A model generated the notes under the pieces. It saw only the letters and a list, made by a program, of their open reading frames with translations. It did no database searches and was not told the DNA's origin. 64,000 nucleotides of DNA, from positions 1-64,000 of the forward strand of contig JAJZUU010000003.1 in assembly GCA_021848325.1 (NCBI GenBank). The letters are read 5' to 3'. Below are positions 41,440 through 51,861 of this stretch, in pieces; position 1 is the first letter of the stretch; every line of letters starts with the position of its first letter. Made by a program: the position numbers and the translations under genes. Origin of the DNA: Pseudomonadota bacterium (GTDB lineage: Bacteria > Pseudomonadota > Gammaproteobacteria > Burkholderiales > JAJZUU01).

Positions 41440-42270
41440 CTAGAACATCCTGAGCCAGCCGAACAACCGGTCGGCCAGGCTGCGCGCTGCGGCTGCCTGG
41501 TCCACGACCTTCACGACAAGCACCGAGATGTTGTCGTGGCCCCCGTTATCGTTGGCCATTTGCACCAATTGATTCGCCGTCAGCGGCAGATTGGCGTTGA
41601 GTTCGGCCACCGCCAGATCGATATCCGCTTCATCCACCATGTCGTTCAGGCCGTCCGAGCAGAGCAGGTACACGTCGCCGGGGACCGCCGCCTCCTCCCT
41701 GACATCCACGTCGACTTCCTGCGCGACCCCAAGAGCGCGAGTCACCAGATTGCGGTTGTGGGAGATCTTGGCCTCGTCCGAGGTGATGAGCCCCAGTTCC
41801 ACCTGCTCTTGCAGCAGCGAATGATCGTGGGTCAGCAGTTCGAACCGCCCGTGGCGCAGCCGGTATAGCCGGGAATCCCCGACATGGGCGACGGTCGCCC
41901 GGCCCTCGTGCAGGAGCAGGGCCACCACCGTGGTCCCCATGCCGTGGCAGCCGCTGTCGGACTGCGCGGTACGATAAATGGCGCGGTTTGCCCTCTCCAC
42001 CGCGTTCCTGAGCGCCTGTCCCTGCCGGGAAAGCCCGCTCCCGGCAGGAATCGGGGCGCCGCTATCCTCGGCCAAGACCCGCTTGAGGTCTTCGACGATG
42101 GCCGCGCTGGCCATCTTGCTGGCGATGTCGCCCGCCTTGTAGCCGCCCATGCCGTCAGCCAGGACAAACAGCCCCAGGCTGTCGTCGCTTACCACGCTGT
42201 CCTCGTTGAACGAGCGGACCACGCCGGGGTCGGTCAGACTGGCGCTTTCCAGCCGAATGGGTGATGTCAT
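41440..42270 (-). CDS. PP2C-family Ser/Thr phosphatase A
   Basis: VVRSFNEDSVV, VLADGMGGYKAGDIAS, HVGDSRLYRL, CSDGLNDMV, GGHDNISVLVV. Confidence 0.92.
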   Translation of the reverse strand: MTSPIRLESASLTDPGVVRSFNEDSVVSDDSLGLFVLADGMGGYKAGDIASKMASAAIVEDLKRVLAEDSGAPIPAGSGLSRQGQALRNAVERANRAIYRTAQSDSGCHGMGTTVVALLLHEGRATVAHVGDSRLYRLRHGRFELLTHDHSLLQEQVELGLITSDEAKISHNRNLVTRALGVAQEVDVDVREEAAVPGDVYLLCSDGLNDMVDEADIDLAVAELNANLPLTANQLVQMANDNGGHDNISVLVVKVVDQAAAARSLADRLFGWLRMF

Positions 42271-42445
42271 GCCATGCTACTCCGAACGTCTTGCGAAGCC
42301 TTTTCCAAACCCGACCTGCCAGCCACGCAGCAAGTCCTTGCGTGGGCTACATTCTCTCATCAGCCCCACCGAAAAAGCAAGGCAAGCGGAGCCGCCGGAC
42401 ACAGGCGTAAACCCATGGGAATAAAAACATTTTCGTCCGGCGGCC

Positions 42446-42474
42446 TTGACATCCCTTCACGAAAAAACTACTGT
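42446..42474 (+). promoter_or_regulatory. Candidate sigma70 promoter of kinase gene
   Basis: TTGACA-N17-TACTGT; perfect -35, weak -10. Confidence 0.35.
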
Positions 42475-42536
42475 TATGGCAATCCGCAGCGCCACCCCTT
42501 TTCCCGGACATCCCCGGATTCCAACAGCAGTCTTTC

Positions 42537-44117
42537 ATGGCAATCGAAAAATTAGGACGCTATAGAATCACCTCCGAACTGGGGCAGGGTGCCATGGGCG
42601 TGGTCTACAAGGCCGAAGACCCGGTCATCGAGCGTCCCGTGGCCATCAAGACCATCAAACTCGACCTGTCCAAGGCGGAGCTGGCCAATTTCGAGGCACG
42701 TTTCTACCGGGAGGCGAAATCCGCAGGGCGCCTCAACCATCCCAACATCGTGACCATCTACGATGTCGGCAAGAGCGACAACATGGCCTACATGGCGATG
42801 GAGTTCCTCGAAGGCCAGGCCCTGCGCGACATTCTCGACGCCCACACCGCGCTTGCCATCGACAAGATCGCCGACATCGCCGCCCAGGTGGCCGACGGCC
42901 TGGCCTACGCCCACGAAAACGGGATCGTCCATCGGGACATCAAGCCCGCCAACATCATGATCGTCCGCGACGGGGTGGCCAAGATCACCGATTTCGGGAT
43001 CGCGCAGATGCCCACGGGCTCCAGGACCCTGGCCGGCACGGTGCTGGGCTCGCCGAAGTACATGGCCCCGGAGCAGGTGGTGGGGCAACAGGTGGACGGC
43101 CGCTCGGACATCTTCTCCCTGGGCGTGGTGATGTATGAAATGCTGACGGGCGAGTCCCCTTTTGACGGGGACAATATCAGCGCCATCATGTACCGCATCA
43201 TCAACGAGACGCCCCCGTCCCCCAAGACGCTCAATCCTCGGGTTCCGGATGGATTCGACTATATCGTCGCCAAGGCCCTGGCCAAGCACCCGGATGACCG
43301 GTATCAGGATGCAGCCGAACTGGCGCACGACCTCAGAAACTGTCAAAATCTGTCCGTACCCCAGCCTGTCGGCGCCGCGGATGGTCCCGTAAGGACCCTG
43401 GAACGGCGGGCCAGGCCCAGGCTCGACATGGGCGAGGAAACCCTGTTCCTGAACCAGATCACCGGCGGCATGATCGGCAGCCGGGACGGCGAGAAATCCG
43501 CCGAGACGGACCAGGGCATCGCCGCTATCGTACGCTGGCCCGCCGGCCTCGAGGGTATAAGGAAGCTCTTGCTGTGGCTCACCCCGGTGCTGTTGGTGGC
43601 CTTTGCCGCAACCGTCATCTGGGGCACGCGGGAACACACCGAGGCAACGCCACAGCCGCAAACCTTGGCGGTGGCCCCGCAGCAGCCGGCCGTCGGGGCT
43701 CCGGTACCTCCCGTGGCAGAGACGCCGATTAGCCCGCCGGCGCCGTCCGCCGAAGCCGTCCCGCAAGAACAGGAGAGGAAGGTCGAAGTCGAAGCCGACG
43801 CCCTCCCCCCGCGCCCTATGAGCGCGCGCCGCCAAGAGGTGCAAAAATCCAAGGGCGACGCCCTGGCAAAGGCTGGGGATCAGCAACAGCAGGCCGCCCC
43901 CGCGGCGGGCCAGGCGCTGATCACTTTCGCCATCACCCCGTGGGGAGAGATTTACATCGACGGGAACAAGGTCGGCGCTTCGCCCCCCCTCAAAGAACTA
44001 CACGTTCCGGCCGGCAAGCACAGGATAGAGATCAGGAACCTGAACTTCACCGCCTATTCGGAAACGGTGGATCTTAGACCGGACACCACAAAAAAGATAA
44101 AATACCTATTCAAATAG
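42537..44117 (+). CDS. Membrane Ser/Thr protein kinase with C-terminal PEGA-like domain
   Basis: GQGAMGVVYKAED, VAIKTIK, IVHRDIKPANIMI, ITDFGIAQ, SPKYMAPEQ; TM near aa 340; C-terminal ITPWGEIYIDGNKVGASPPL. Confidence 0.93.
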   Translation: MAIEKLGRYRITSELGQGAMGVVYKAEDPVIERPVAIKTIKLDLSKAELANFEARFYREAKSAGRLNHPNIVTIYDVGKSDNMAYMAMEFLEGQALRDILDAHTALAIDKIADIAAQVADGLAYAHENGIVHRDIKPANIMIVRDGVAKITDFGIAQMPTGSRTLAGTVLGSPKYMAPEQVVGQQVDGRSDIFSLGVVMYEMLTGESPFDGDNISAIMYRIINETPPSPKTLNPRVPDGFDYIVAKALAKHPDDRYQDAAELAHDLRNCQNLSVPQPVGAADGPVRTLERRARPRLDMGEETLFLNQITGGMIGSRDGEKSAETDQGIAAIVRWPAGLEGIRKLLLWLTPVLLVAFAATVIWGTREHTEATPQPQTLAVAPQQPAVGAPVPPVAETPISPPAPSAEAVPQEQERKVEVEADALPPRPMSARRQEVQKSKGDALAKAGDQQQQAAPAAGQALITFAITPWGEIYIDGNKVGASPPLKELHVPAGKHRIEIRNLNFTAYSETVDLRPDTTKKIKYLFK

Positions 44118-44126
44118 GGAGGGGCC

Positions 44127-44543
44127 GTGTCTTACATCCGAACGCTGGTGGCACTCGTTTTCGTCGCAATCTGGCTTGCCGGCTGCTCTTCCGCCCCGGT
44201 ACGGGAATTGGGCCTGGGCAAATATGCGCCGCGCAAGGCGGAACGGGATCTGTCCGCCGGTATCAGCAGCTACGAGAACGGCAACTACCAACTGGCGGCG
44301 AAACGGCTGCAGGGCGCCCTCGACGCCGGACTGACCTTCAAGAGCGACCAGATCAGCGCGCACAAGTACTTGGCGTTCATCTACTGCACCTCCGAGCGCG
44401 TAAAGCAATGCCGCGAGGAATTCAAGAAGGCCCTGGAGATCGATCCGAACTTCGAACTGTCCACCGCCGAGGCGGGACACCCCATCTGGGGACCGGTCTT
44501 CAGCGGTCTCAAGGCCGAGCAGCCTCCGGCCAGCAGGCGCTAG
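44127..44543 (+). CDS. TPR lipoprotein, TssQ-like
   Basis: Lipobox IWLAGCSS, single TPR (CREEFKKALEIDPNFELSTAEAGHPIWGPVFSGLK). Confidence 0.7.
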   Translation: MSYIRTLVALVFVAIWLAGCSSAPVRELGLGKYAPRKAERDLSAGISSYENGNYQLAAKRLQGALDAGLTFKSDQISAHKYLAFIYCTSERVKQCREEFKKALEIDPNFELSTAEAGHPIWGPVFSGLKAEQPPASRR

Positions 44544-45284
44544 TCAGTCGAAGTAGAATTCCATCTTGGTGCCAGCCACCTCGATGATATCGCGATCATT
44601 GAGCGCGCGGGAGTGGGGCCCGATCGGCAAACCGTTCAGCATGGGGAAGTCGTTCCCGTCCACGTGGGTCAGGAAATAGCCGCGGGGACGCCGCGTAATC
44701 ACCGCCATCTGCACCCCGGGTTTTCCCAGCGTCGTCAGGGTCTTGCTGAGTTCCATCTCCTTGCCGGCCCCGGGGCCCGACAAGATGTGCACCCCGGCGG
44801 GTCGCACGGCCGCCGGGTCGTCGGCCCCGTGGCTCGGCACCGCCTCCATGCCCGCCGTCGGACCGCTCATCGCCTGGGTCCTGGTGGATTCGCGGTCGGC
44901 ATCGGGCGCCGCACCCGCGGACCGCGTTCCCCGGTTCACCTCTTCCGGCTCCATCGGCAAGGTAAAGTCGTCATCCCCGTGGGAGGAGTGCAAAGCCGGC
45001 TCATAGACATACCTGAGCAGATATTTGGCGATCCTGATTTCATCGCCGTCCTGCAGCACGCACTTCTTCACCCGCCTGTTGTTGACCCTGACGCCATTGG
45101 TGCTGTGCAGGTCTTCCAGGAAAGAGTCGTTGCGGATGGTGATAATGAGGGCATGGTCGCCGCTCACGGCGTTATGGCGCAGTTGGATATCGTTGTGGCT
45201 TTTTCGGCCGATTCTGATACGTTCCTTGTCGAGGACGTATTCGGCTTCCTGCTTCCCTTCGTTGTATACGACCAGCTTTGACAT
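44544..45284 (-). CDS. Double FHA-domain protein B
   Basis: IRIGRKSHNDIQLRHNAVSGDHALII...LHSTNGVRVNN; second degenerate FHA-like half. Confidence 0.88.
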   Translation of the reverse strand: MSKLVVYNEGKQEAEYVLDKERIRIGRKSHNDIQLRHNAVSGDHALIITIRNDSFLEDLHSTNGVRVNNRRVKKCVLQDGDEIRIAKYLLRYVYEPALHSSHGDDDFTLPMEPEEVNRGTRSAGAAPDADRESTRTQAMSGPTAGMEAVPSHGADDPAAVRPAGVHILSGPGAGKEMELSKTLTTLGKPGVQMAVITRRPRGYFLTHVDGNDFPMLNGLPIGPHSRALNDRDIIEVAGTKMEFYFD

Positions 45285-45336
45285 GGCGGACGACCTTGCG
45301 GATTCCGCCGTTGGCAGCCGGCGGACTCTATTTCGA

Positions 45337-45365
45337 TTAAGGACCTGTTAAGCATCAGGTCCTAA
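45337..45365. repeat. 29-bp palindrome (AGGACCTG element, short form)
   Basis: TTAAGGACCTGTTAAGCATCAGGTCCTAA. Confidence 0.85.
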
Positions 45366-45390
45366 GATGTATCAAAAGCGCAGGCGACCG

Positions 45391-46203
45391 TCAACAATCT
45401 CCCGTGGCCTGCGCCAGGATCAGCGTGATATTGTCTAGGCCGCCCCTGTCGTTCGCCCGCCTCACCAGTTCCGCCGCGGCCTGCTCGAGATCATCGGCAA
45501 GGGCGGTCAGGATATCGCAAATTTCCCCGTCCTCCAACATATCGAACAGGCCGTCCGAGCACAGGAGGTACAGGTCGCCCGGCTCCACGGTTTGCTCGAA
45601 CACGTCCGCCGAGACTTCCGCTTCCGCCCCCAGTGCCCGCGTGAGCATCCCCCTGCCCATGTGACCGCGGGCCTGTTGCGGTGACACCCATCCTCGGACG
45701 ATCTGCTCCTGCACCACGGTGTGGTCGACGGTAAGCTGCTGCAGCTCGTGGCCGCGCAGCCGGTAAAGCCGCGAATCGCCAACGCTGGCAATCGTCACCG
45801 ACCGGTCATGGAACCAGGCCAGCACCACGGTCGATCCCATGCCTGCATACCGGGGGAGTTGGCGCGCCGCTTCGAGAATTTGCCGGTTGGCCCCGGCCAC
45901 CGCGGCATGCGCCCGTGCCACGGTAGGAGACACCCCTTCCGCTAGAGGATCAGTGCACCACGAGGAAGAGCCGGCGCCCCCCTTGAATTCGTCGACGATG
46001 GCGCTGACCGCGATGGCACTGGCCACCTCGCCGCCGCTGTACCCGCCCAGCCCGTCCGCCACAAGCAGCAGCCCGAGGCCGGGATGGCAGGCAAAACTGT
46101 CTTCGTTATGGCTGCGCACCCGCCCGGTATCGCTCGCCCAGGCGAGTTGCCAGCCCATGGGACGGATGCGCCTGCCGAACACGTGGGTCCCGGTTTGATC
46201 CAT
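45391..46203 (-). CDS. PP2C-family Ser/Thr phosphatase B
   Basis: RVRSHNEDSF, LVADGLGGYSGGEVAS, SVGDSRLYRL, CSDGLFDML, GGLDNITLILA; start chosen at MDQTG. Confidence 0.9.
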   Translation of the reverse strand: MDQTGTHVFGRRIRPMGWQLAWASDTGRVRSHNEDSFACHPGLGLLLVADGLGGYSGGEVASAIAVSAIVDEFKGGAGSSSWCTDPLAEGVSPTVARAHAAVAGANRQILEAARQLPRYAGMGSTVVLAWFHDRSVTIASVGDSRLYRLRGHELQQLTVDHTVVQEQIVRGWVSPQQARGHMGRGMLTRALGAEAEVSADVFEQTVEPGDLYLLCSDGLFDMLEDGEICDILTALADDLEQAAAELVRRANDRGGLDNITLILAQATGDC

Positions 46204-46333
46204 GCGCACCCCCATTCCACCACGCTGCTACGTTCAGAACGCGGCGAGCGGAAACCGCCGCGCGGAATAGGCCATCCGCACGGGGCGCCAACATCCGCCA
46301 CCCGCGCCGAAACATTACGTTGTCATTCTATCG

Positions 46334-47686
46334 TCATGCCCGGCAATAGGCAACCGCATCCTCCAGACGCGCCACCGCGACCACTTCCATCCCCTGGATG
46401 ACCTGTTTGGGTTTGTTGGCGGCGGGGATCAGGGCGCGCTCAAAGCCCAGCTTGGCGGCCTCCTTGAGCCGTTCCTGGCCGCGCTGGACCGGGCGGATTT
46501 CGCCTGCCAGGCCGACCTCGCCGAACACCACCAGTTTTTCCGGCACGGGCCGGTTGCGCAGGCTGGACACGATGGCCAGCAGCACCGCCAGGTCCGCCGC
46601 CGGCTCGCTGATCTTCACCCCGCCCACGGCGTTGACGAACACGTCCTGGTCGAGGCAGGAGATGCCCGCGTGCCGGTGCAGCACCGCCAGCAGCATGGCC
46701 AGCCGGTTCTGTTCCAGCCCCACCGACAACCGGCGCGGATTGGGGGCGTGGGATTGGTCCACCAGCGCCTGCACTTCCACCAGCAGCGGCCGGGTCCCTT
46801 CCTGGGTCACCATGACGCAGGAGCCCGCCACCCGTTGCGCGTGGTGCGACAGGAACAGGGCCGAAGGATTGGTCACGCCGCGCAGGCCCTTGTCCGTCAT
46901 GGCAAACACGCCCAGTTCGTTGCCCGGGCCGAAGCGGTTTTTGAAGGCGCGCAATAGGCGGAAGGCGGAGCCGCTGTCCCCCTCGAAATAGAGCACCGTA
47001 TCCACGATGTGCTCCAGCACCCGGGGACCGGCCAGGGCACCCTCCTTGGTCACGTGCCCCACCAGGATCACCGTGGTGCCGCTTTGCTTGGCGATGCGGG
47101 TAAGTTGCGCGGCGCACTCGCGCACCTGGGCCACGCTCCCCGGGGCGGACTGCAGGGCCTCCGAGTACACGGTCTGGATGGAATCGATCACCGCCACCTC
47201 GGGGCGGTGGGCCGCCAGGGTGGACTGAATCTTTTCCAACTGGATCTCCGCCAGCAACTGGACGCGGGTCGCGTTCACCGACAGGCGGCGGGCACGCAGG
47301 GCGATCTGCTGGGCCGACTCTTCCCCGCTCACGTACAGCACCTGGCGCGCCCCGCTCATGTGGCACAGCGACTGCAACAGCAAAGTCGACTTGCCGATGC
47401 CGGGGTCGCCGCCGATCAGCACCACCGCACCGGTCACCAGACCACCGCCCAGCACCCGGTCCAGCTCATCCACGCCGGTGGGGTAGCGGGGTGCCTCCGC
47501 CGCATCCACCTCCCCCAGCGATTGCACCCGGCTGGTCACGGAAAGCGCATTGAAGCGCGTCCCGGCCGGCTCGCACACGCTCTCCACCAGGGTGTTCCAT
47601 GCCAGGCAGTGGGGGCACTGCCCCTGCCACTTGGCGGTCTGGCCGCCGCATTCGGTACAGGTATACGCGGTTTTCGCCTTGGCCAT
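46334..47686 (-). CDS. radA: DNA repair protein RadA
   Basis: CTECGGQTAKWQGQCPHC zinc finger, GGDPGIGKSTLLLQ, FKNRFGPGNELGVF; start at MAKAKTAY. Confidence 0.95.
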   Translation of the reverse strand: MAKAKTAYTCTECGGQTAKWQGQCPHCLAWNTLVESVCEPAGTRFNALSVTSRVQSLGEVDAAEAPRYPTGVDELDRVLGGGLVTGAVVLIGGDPGIGKSTLLLQSLCHMSGARQVLYVSGEESAQQIALRARRLSVNATRVQLLAEIQLEKIQSTLAAHRPEVAVIDSIQTVYSEALQSAPGSVAQVRECAAQLTRIAKQSGTTVILVGHVTKEGALAGPRVLEHIVDTVLYFEGDSGSAFRLLRAFKNRFGPGNELGVFAMTDKGLRGVTNPSALFLSHHAQRVAGSCVMVTQEGTRPLLVEVQALVDQSHAPNPRRLSVGLEQNRLAMLLAVLHRHAGISCLDQDVFVNAVGGVKISEPAADLAVLLAIVSSLRNRPVPEKLVVFGEVGLAGEIRPVQRGQERLKEAAKLGFERALIPAANKPKQVIQGMEVVAVARLEDAVAYCRA

Positions 47687-47721
47687 CGCGGCCCTCTTAA
47701 TGAGATCGGAAAAATCGCTGT

Positions 47722-48792
47722 TCAGGGAATTTCGCGCAGCGGCACCCGCGGTGCCAGCGCACACAGCAACTCATAGCTGATGGTGCCGGCAACGCGCGCC
47801 AGCTCTTCCACCGGCAGCCCTTCGCCCCACAGGACGACCGGGCTGCCCACCCCGGCTTGGGGGAGATGGCTCAGATCGACGCACAGCATGTCCATGGAGA
47901 CCCGACCCAGGGTGCGGCTGGCGCTCCCTTCCACCAGGATCGGGCTGCCGGTGGGGGCGTGGCGCGGATAGCCGTCCGCATAGCCGCAGGCCACCACCCC
48001 GACCCGCATGGGGCGCTCCGCCACGAAGGTGCCGCCGTAGCCCACCCGGTCGCCGGGGCGCAGATGCTGCACGGCGATGACCTCGCTCATCAGGGTCATG
48101 GCCGGGCGCAACCCCAGTTCCGCCGCCGATCGGTCGGCAAAGGGAGAGGCGCCGTAGAGCATGATGCCGGGACGCACCCAATCTGCGTGCGCCTGCGGAT
48201 AGCGCAGCACGGCGGCCGAATTCGCCAGGCTGCGGGGATAGGCAAGCCCCTCCGTGAGCGCCTCGAACACGGCCATTTGGGCGGCGATCCCGGCCTCCTC
48301 GTCGGCGCCGGCAAAGTGCGTCATCAAACCGATGCTTGCGACGGAGGGGCAATCCTGCAAGCGGCCCAGCGCGGCGCCGAACTGTTCCGGGTTGAAGCCC
48401 AGCCGGTTCATGCCGGTATTGACCTTGAGAAATACGTCCACCCTTGCCGGAAGCCGGGCATGGGCCAGGGCATCGAGCTGGTCCCGGCTGTGGATGACCA
48501 CGGTCAGGCCGTGCTGCGCGATCGCCGGAAGCTCCGCTGCGCCGAAAAACCCCTCCAACAGCAATATGGCCTGGCGCATACCGGCGCCGCGCAGGGCGGC
48601 GGCTTCCTCCACGGTCAGCACCGCGAAGCCGTCCGCACCCCGCAGCGCGCGGGCCACACGCAATATGCCGTGGCCGTAGCCGTTTGCCTTGATCACCGCC
48701 ATCACCCGGGACGAAGGCGCCCTGCGCCGCGCCACCGCCAGATTGTCGTTCAATGCGGACAGGTCGATGCGGGCATGTAGCGGACGGGGCAT
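47722..48792 (-). CDS. alr: Alanine racemase
   Basis: [16 protein letters not shown] motif; [11 protein letters not shown]; start ATG 48792. Confidence 0.94.
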   Translation of the reverse strand: MPRPLHARIDLSALNDNLAVARRRAPSSRVMAVIKANGYGHGILRVARALRGADGFAVLTVEEAAALRGAGMRQAILLLEGFFGAAELPAIAQHGLTVVIHSRDQLDALAHARLPARVDVFLKVNTGMNRLGFNPEQFGAALGRLQDCPSVASIGLMTHFAGADEEAGIAAQMAVFEALTEGLAYPRSLANSAAVLRYPQAHADWVRPGIMLYGASPFADRSAAELGLRPAMTLMSEVIAVQHLRPGDRVGYGGTFVAERPMRVGVVACGYADGYPRHAPTGSPILVEGSASRTLGRVSMDMLCVDLSHLPQAGVGSPVVLWGEGLPVEELARVAGTISYELLCALAPRVPLREIP

Positions 48793-48848
48793 GTACGGGT
48801 TTTCTGCGTTTGAAGTCGCGGTCCTGGCGCCGCGCCGGGCGGCGGGAC

Positions 48849-50237
48849 TTAGTATTGACCGGGATGGGCAAAGCTCTCGAAGCGCGTGTATTCCCCCAGG
48901 AAGGTGAGCTTCACGCTGCCGATCGGGCCGTTGCGCTGCTTGCCGATAATGATCTCGGCCACCCCCTTGTCCGCGGTATCCGGGTTGTATACCTCGTCGC
49001 GGTAGATGAACAGGATCAGGTCCGCGTCCTGTTCGATGGCGCCGGACTCGCGCAGGTCGGACATCACCGGGCGCTTGTTGGGCCGCTGCTCCAGACTGCG
49101 GTTGAGCTGGGACAGGGCGACCACCGGCACGTTCAGCTCCTTGGCCAGCGCCTTGAGGGAGCGGGAGATCTCCGAGATCTCGGTGGCGCGGTTTTCGCCG
49201 TGGCTGCTCGCGGACATCAGTTGCAGATAGTCGATCACGATCAGCCCCAGCTTTCCGTATTGGCGGTGTAGCCGCCGCGCCCGGGCGCGCACTTCCAGCG
49301 CCGTCAGCGCGGCCGTCTCGTCGATATGGATCGGCGCATCGTTGAGCTTCCCCACCGCGTAGGTGAGCTTCTGCCAATCGTCGTCCTGCAGGCGGCCGGT
49401 ACGCACCTTGTGCTGATCCAGCCGGCCCACGGAACCCATCATGCGCATGACCAGTTGCGTCCCCGCCATCTCCATGCTGAATACCGCCACCGGCGCGCCG
49501 TAATCGATGGCCACGTTCTCCGCGATGTTCAGGGAAAAAGCGGTCTTGCCCATGGAAGGCCGCCCTGCCACGATAATCAGGTCGCCCGGCTGCAACCCGG
49601 AGGTCTTCTGATCCAGATCGCCAAAACCGGTGGGAATGCCCGTTATATCGCTTGGATTGTCGCTTTGGAACAGGTCGTCGATGCGCTCCACCACCTTGGT
49701 GAGCAGCGGCTGGATGCCGATAAAGCCCTGCTGACCGCGCGCGCCGGCCTCGGCAATCTCGAACACCTTTGCCTCGGCCTCGTCCAGCAAGTCCTTCGCA
49801 TTGCGCCCCCGCGGGCTGAAGGCGCTTTCGGCAATCCCGTTGCCCACCTCCACCAGCTTGCGCAACACCGCGCGCTCCCGCACGATCTCCGCATAGCGCC
49901 GGATGTTGGCCGCGCTCGGGGTGTTTTGCGCTAGCGTGCCGAGGTAGGCCAGCCCCCCCACATTCTGCAGCTCGCCGCCGGTTTCCAGCGACTCCGCCAC
50001 CGTGATCGCGTCGGCGGGCTTGCTATTTTCGATCAGTTTCGAGATGTGCCGGTAGATCAGGCGGTGGTCGTGGCGGTAGAAGTCCGTCTCGGTCACGAGG
50101 TCGCCGATCTTGTCCCATGCGCTGTTATCCAGCAGCAGCCCGCCCAGCACCGACTGCTCCGCCTCCACCGAATGGGGCGGCAGCTTGATGGCTTCCAGTT
50201 GCTGGTCAACCGCTATCTGGGAAATGCTCTGGACCAT
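48849..50237 (-). CDS. dnaB: Replicative DNA helicase
   Basis: [39 protein letters not shown]. Confidence 0.96.
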   Translation of the reverse strand: MVQSISQIAVDQQLEAIKLPPHSVEAEQSVLGGLLLDNSAWDKIGDLVTETDFYRHDHRLIYRHISKLIENSKPADAITVAESLETGGELQNVGGLAYLGTLAQNTPSAANIRRYAEIVRERAVLRKLVEVGNGIAESAFSPRGRNAKDLLDEAEAKVFEIAEAGARGQQGFIGIQPLLTKVVERIDDLFQSDNPSDITGIPTGFGDLDQKTSGLQPGDLIIVAGRPSMGKTAFSLNIAENVAIDYGAPVAVFSMEMAGTQLVMRMMGSVGRLDQHKVRTGRLQDDDWQKLTYAVGKLNDAPIHIDETAALTALEVRARARRLHRQYGKLGLIVIDYLQLMSASSHGENRATEISEISRSLKALAKELNVPVVALSQLNRSLEQRPNKRPVMSDLRESGAIEQDADLILFIYRDEVYNPDTADKGVAEIIIGKQRNGPIGSVKLTFLGEYTRFESFAHPGQY

Positions 50238-50343
50238 GGGAAACCCTGGGAAAATGTGCCTTGCTACATGACGGCTCTATTCAAACGCCGGCCGCGACGG
50301 GCTCATCGCATATGGTACCAACTTGGACCGTTCCCAACAAATG

Positions 50344-50369
50344 ATAAAGGGCTGTCGCCAGCCCTTTAT
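50344..50369 (-). terminator. Hairpin between rplI and dnaB
   Basis: ATAAAGGGCTG-GCGA-CAGCCCTTTAT on minus strand. Confidence 0.6.
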
Positions 50370-50399
50370 TCCCGGGTCCGTATCGCGCCGCCCGGAAGT

Positions 50400-50849
50400 C
50401 TAGCCCTCACCCAGCACGGAAACGGTAATGTGGGCGACCACGTCGGTGTGCAGGGCGATGTCGACCGGGTAATCCCCGATCTGCTTGAACGGGCCCTGTG
50501 GCAAGCGGATATGGGACTTGGGAACATCGAAACCCTGGGCCTTCAGCGCAGCCGCGATATCGCCGTTGGTAACGGAGCCGAAAAGCCTGCCGTCCACACC
50601 CGCCTTCTGGCTGATCTGCAACATCAGCCCCTCCATCTTCTCCAACTGCTCCTGGGCAGCGGCCAGGCTGCCCGCCTGGGCCTTTTCCAACTCGGCCCGC
50701 CTGGCTTCGAACTGAGCCAGATTCGCCTCGGTCGCCCGTTTGGCCTTGCCTTGCGGGATCAGGAAGTTGCGGGCGTAGCCATCCTTGACCTTCACCACTT
50801 CCCCCAACTGGCCCAGGTTGACCACCTTTTCCATCAAAATCACTTGCAT
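50400..50849 (-). CDS. rplI: 50S ribosomal protein L9
   Basis: [36 protein letters not shown]. Confidence 0.97.
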   Translation of the reverse strand: MQVILMEKVVNLGQLGEVVKVKDGYARNFLIPQGKAKRATEANLAQFEARRAELEKAQAGSLAAAQEQLEKMEGLMLQISQKAGVDGRLFGSVTNGDIAAALKAQGFDVPKSHIRLPQGPFKQIGDYPVDIALHTDVVAHITVSVLGEG

Positions 50850-50860
50850 GGGACGGCTCC

Positions 50861-51088
50861 TCAGTGCAGATCGGTGTAAGGCAGCAGGGCCAGGAACCGG
50901 GCACGCTTGATCGCGGTGCCTAGCTGGCGCTGGTAACGTGCCTTGGTGCCGGTGATGCGGGATGGGATGATCTTGCCGTTCTCGCCGATAAAGTCCTTCA
51001 GCAAGTCGACATCCTTGTAATCGATCTCCTTGATGCCTTCCGCGGTAAAGCGGCAGTACCTTCTACGCCTAAACAGTTGACGCGACAT
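50861..51088 (-). CDS. rpsR: 30S ribosomal protein S18
   Basis: [50 protein letters not shown]. Confidence 0.97.
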   Translation of the reverse strand: MSRQLFRRRRYCRFTAEGIKEIDYKDVDLLKDFIGENGKIIPSRITGTKARYQRQLGTAIKRARFLALLPYTDLH

Positions 51089-51156
51089 AATTCACCTCTT
51101 TTCGTCAGATTCGCCGCAAGCCCGGAACGCCCCGCACCGGGCGCATCGGTTCTTGC

Positions 51157-51456
51157 CTAAGCGAGATTTTCACACTTGTCCACATGCAACACCAGTTGCA
51201 CGCTCATGCGGCTCTTGCGGGCCAGGAAGCCTTCCAGCCTCAGCCGGCTCCCGATTTCCAGCCGGCTCACGCTGATCGCGGTTTCCGCCAGGGCCAGGCA
51301 GTTGACCTCGCACTGCACCTGGCGCCTGATCCCCGCCTCCGTCTGTTCGGAGGCATGGCCGACCTTGAAATTCACTGCCGGAATGCCGGCCGGGGTGTGG
51401 CGCAGGAGGTCCCGTTCGATCATCTGGCCGCACAGCACAACCCGGTTGCAATCCAC
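51157..51456 (-). CDS. priB: Primosomal replication protein N
   Basis: OB-fold single-strand-binding-like ORF between rpsF and rpsR. Confidence 0.88.
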   Translation of the reverse strand: MDCNRVVLCGQMIERDLLRHTPAGIPAVNFKVGHASEQTEAGIRRQVQCEVNCLALAETAISVSRLEIGSRLRLEGFLARKSRMSVQLVLHVDKCENLA

Positions 51457-51861
51457 TTAGGATGCTACGGGTTCCGCAGGGGCCTCGCTCGCGGCCTCGT
51501 CCTTCCTGGTCTCGTCGCCGCCCCTGGGCGCCGGCCTGGCCCGCTCCTCCCTCATCATCGGGGAAGGTTCCGTCACCGCCGCTTTCATCTGCACCGTCAG
51601 GTGCCGCAATACGGCGTCGTTGAATCTGAAGGCATGCTCCAGTTCGGCCAGGGTTTCCTGGCCGCACTCGATGTTCATCAGCACGTAGTGCGCCTTGTGG
51701 ACCTTCTGGATCGGATAGGCGAGCTGGCGACGGCCCCAGTCTTCCAGCCGATGGATGTTTCCGCCGTTGGCGGTAATGGTACCCCGGTAACGCTCGACCA
51801 TGGCGCCGACCTGCTCGCTCTGATCGGGATGAACCACGAAAACAATCTCGTAATGTCGCAT
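51457..51861 (-). CDS. rpsF: 30S ribosomal protein S6
   Basis: [29 protein letters not shown]...[22 protein letters not shown]. Confidence 0.96.
   Translation of the reverse strand: MRHYEIVFVVHPDQSEQVGAMVERYRGTITANGGNIHRLEDWGRRQLAYPIQKVHKAHYVLMNIECGQETLAELEHAFRFNDAVLRHLTVQMKAAVTEPSPMMREERARPAPRGGDETRKDEAASEAPAEPVAS

Noticed and set aside
40736-46203. Complete type VI secretion locus
   Set aside because: Only kinase, phosphatase, FHA and TssQ-like genes; no sheath, tube, baseplate or membrane-complex genes.
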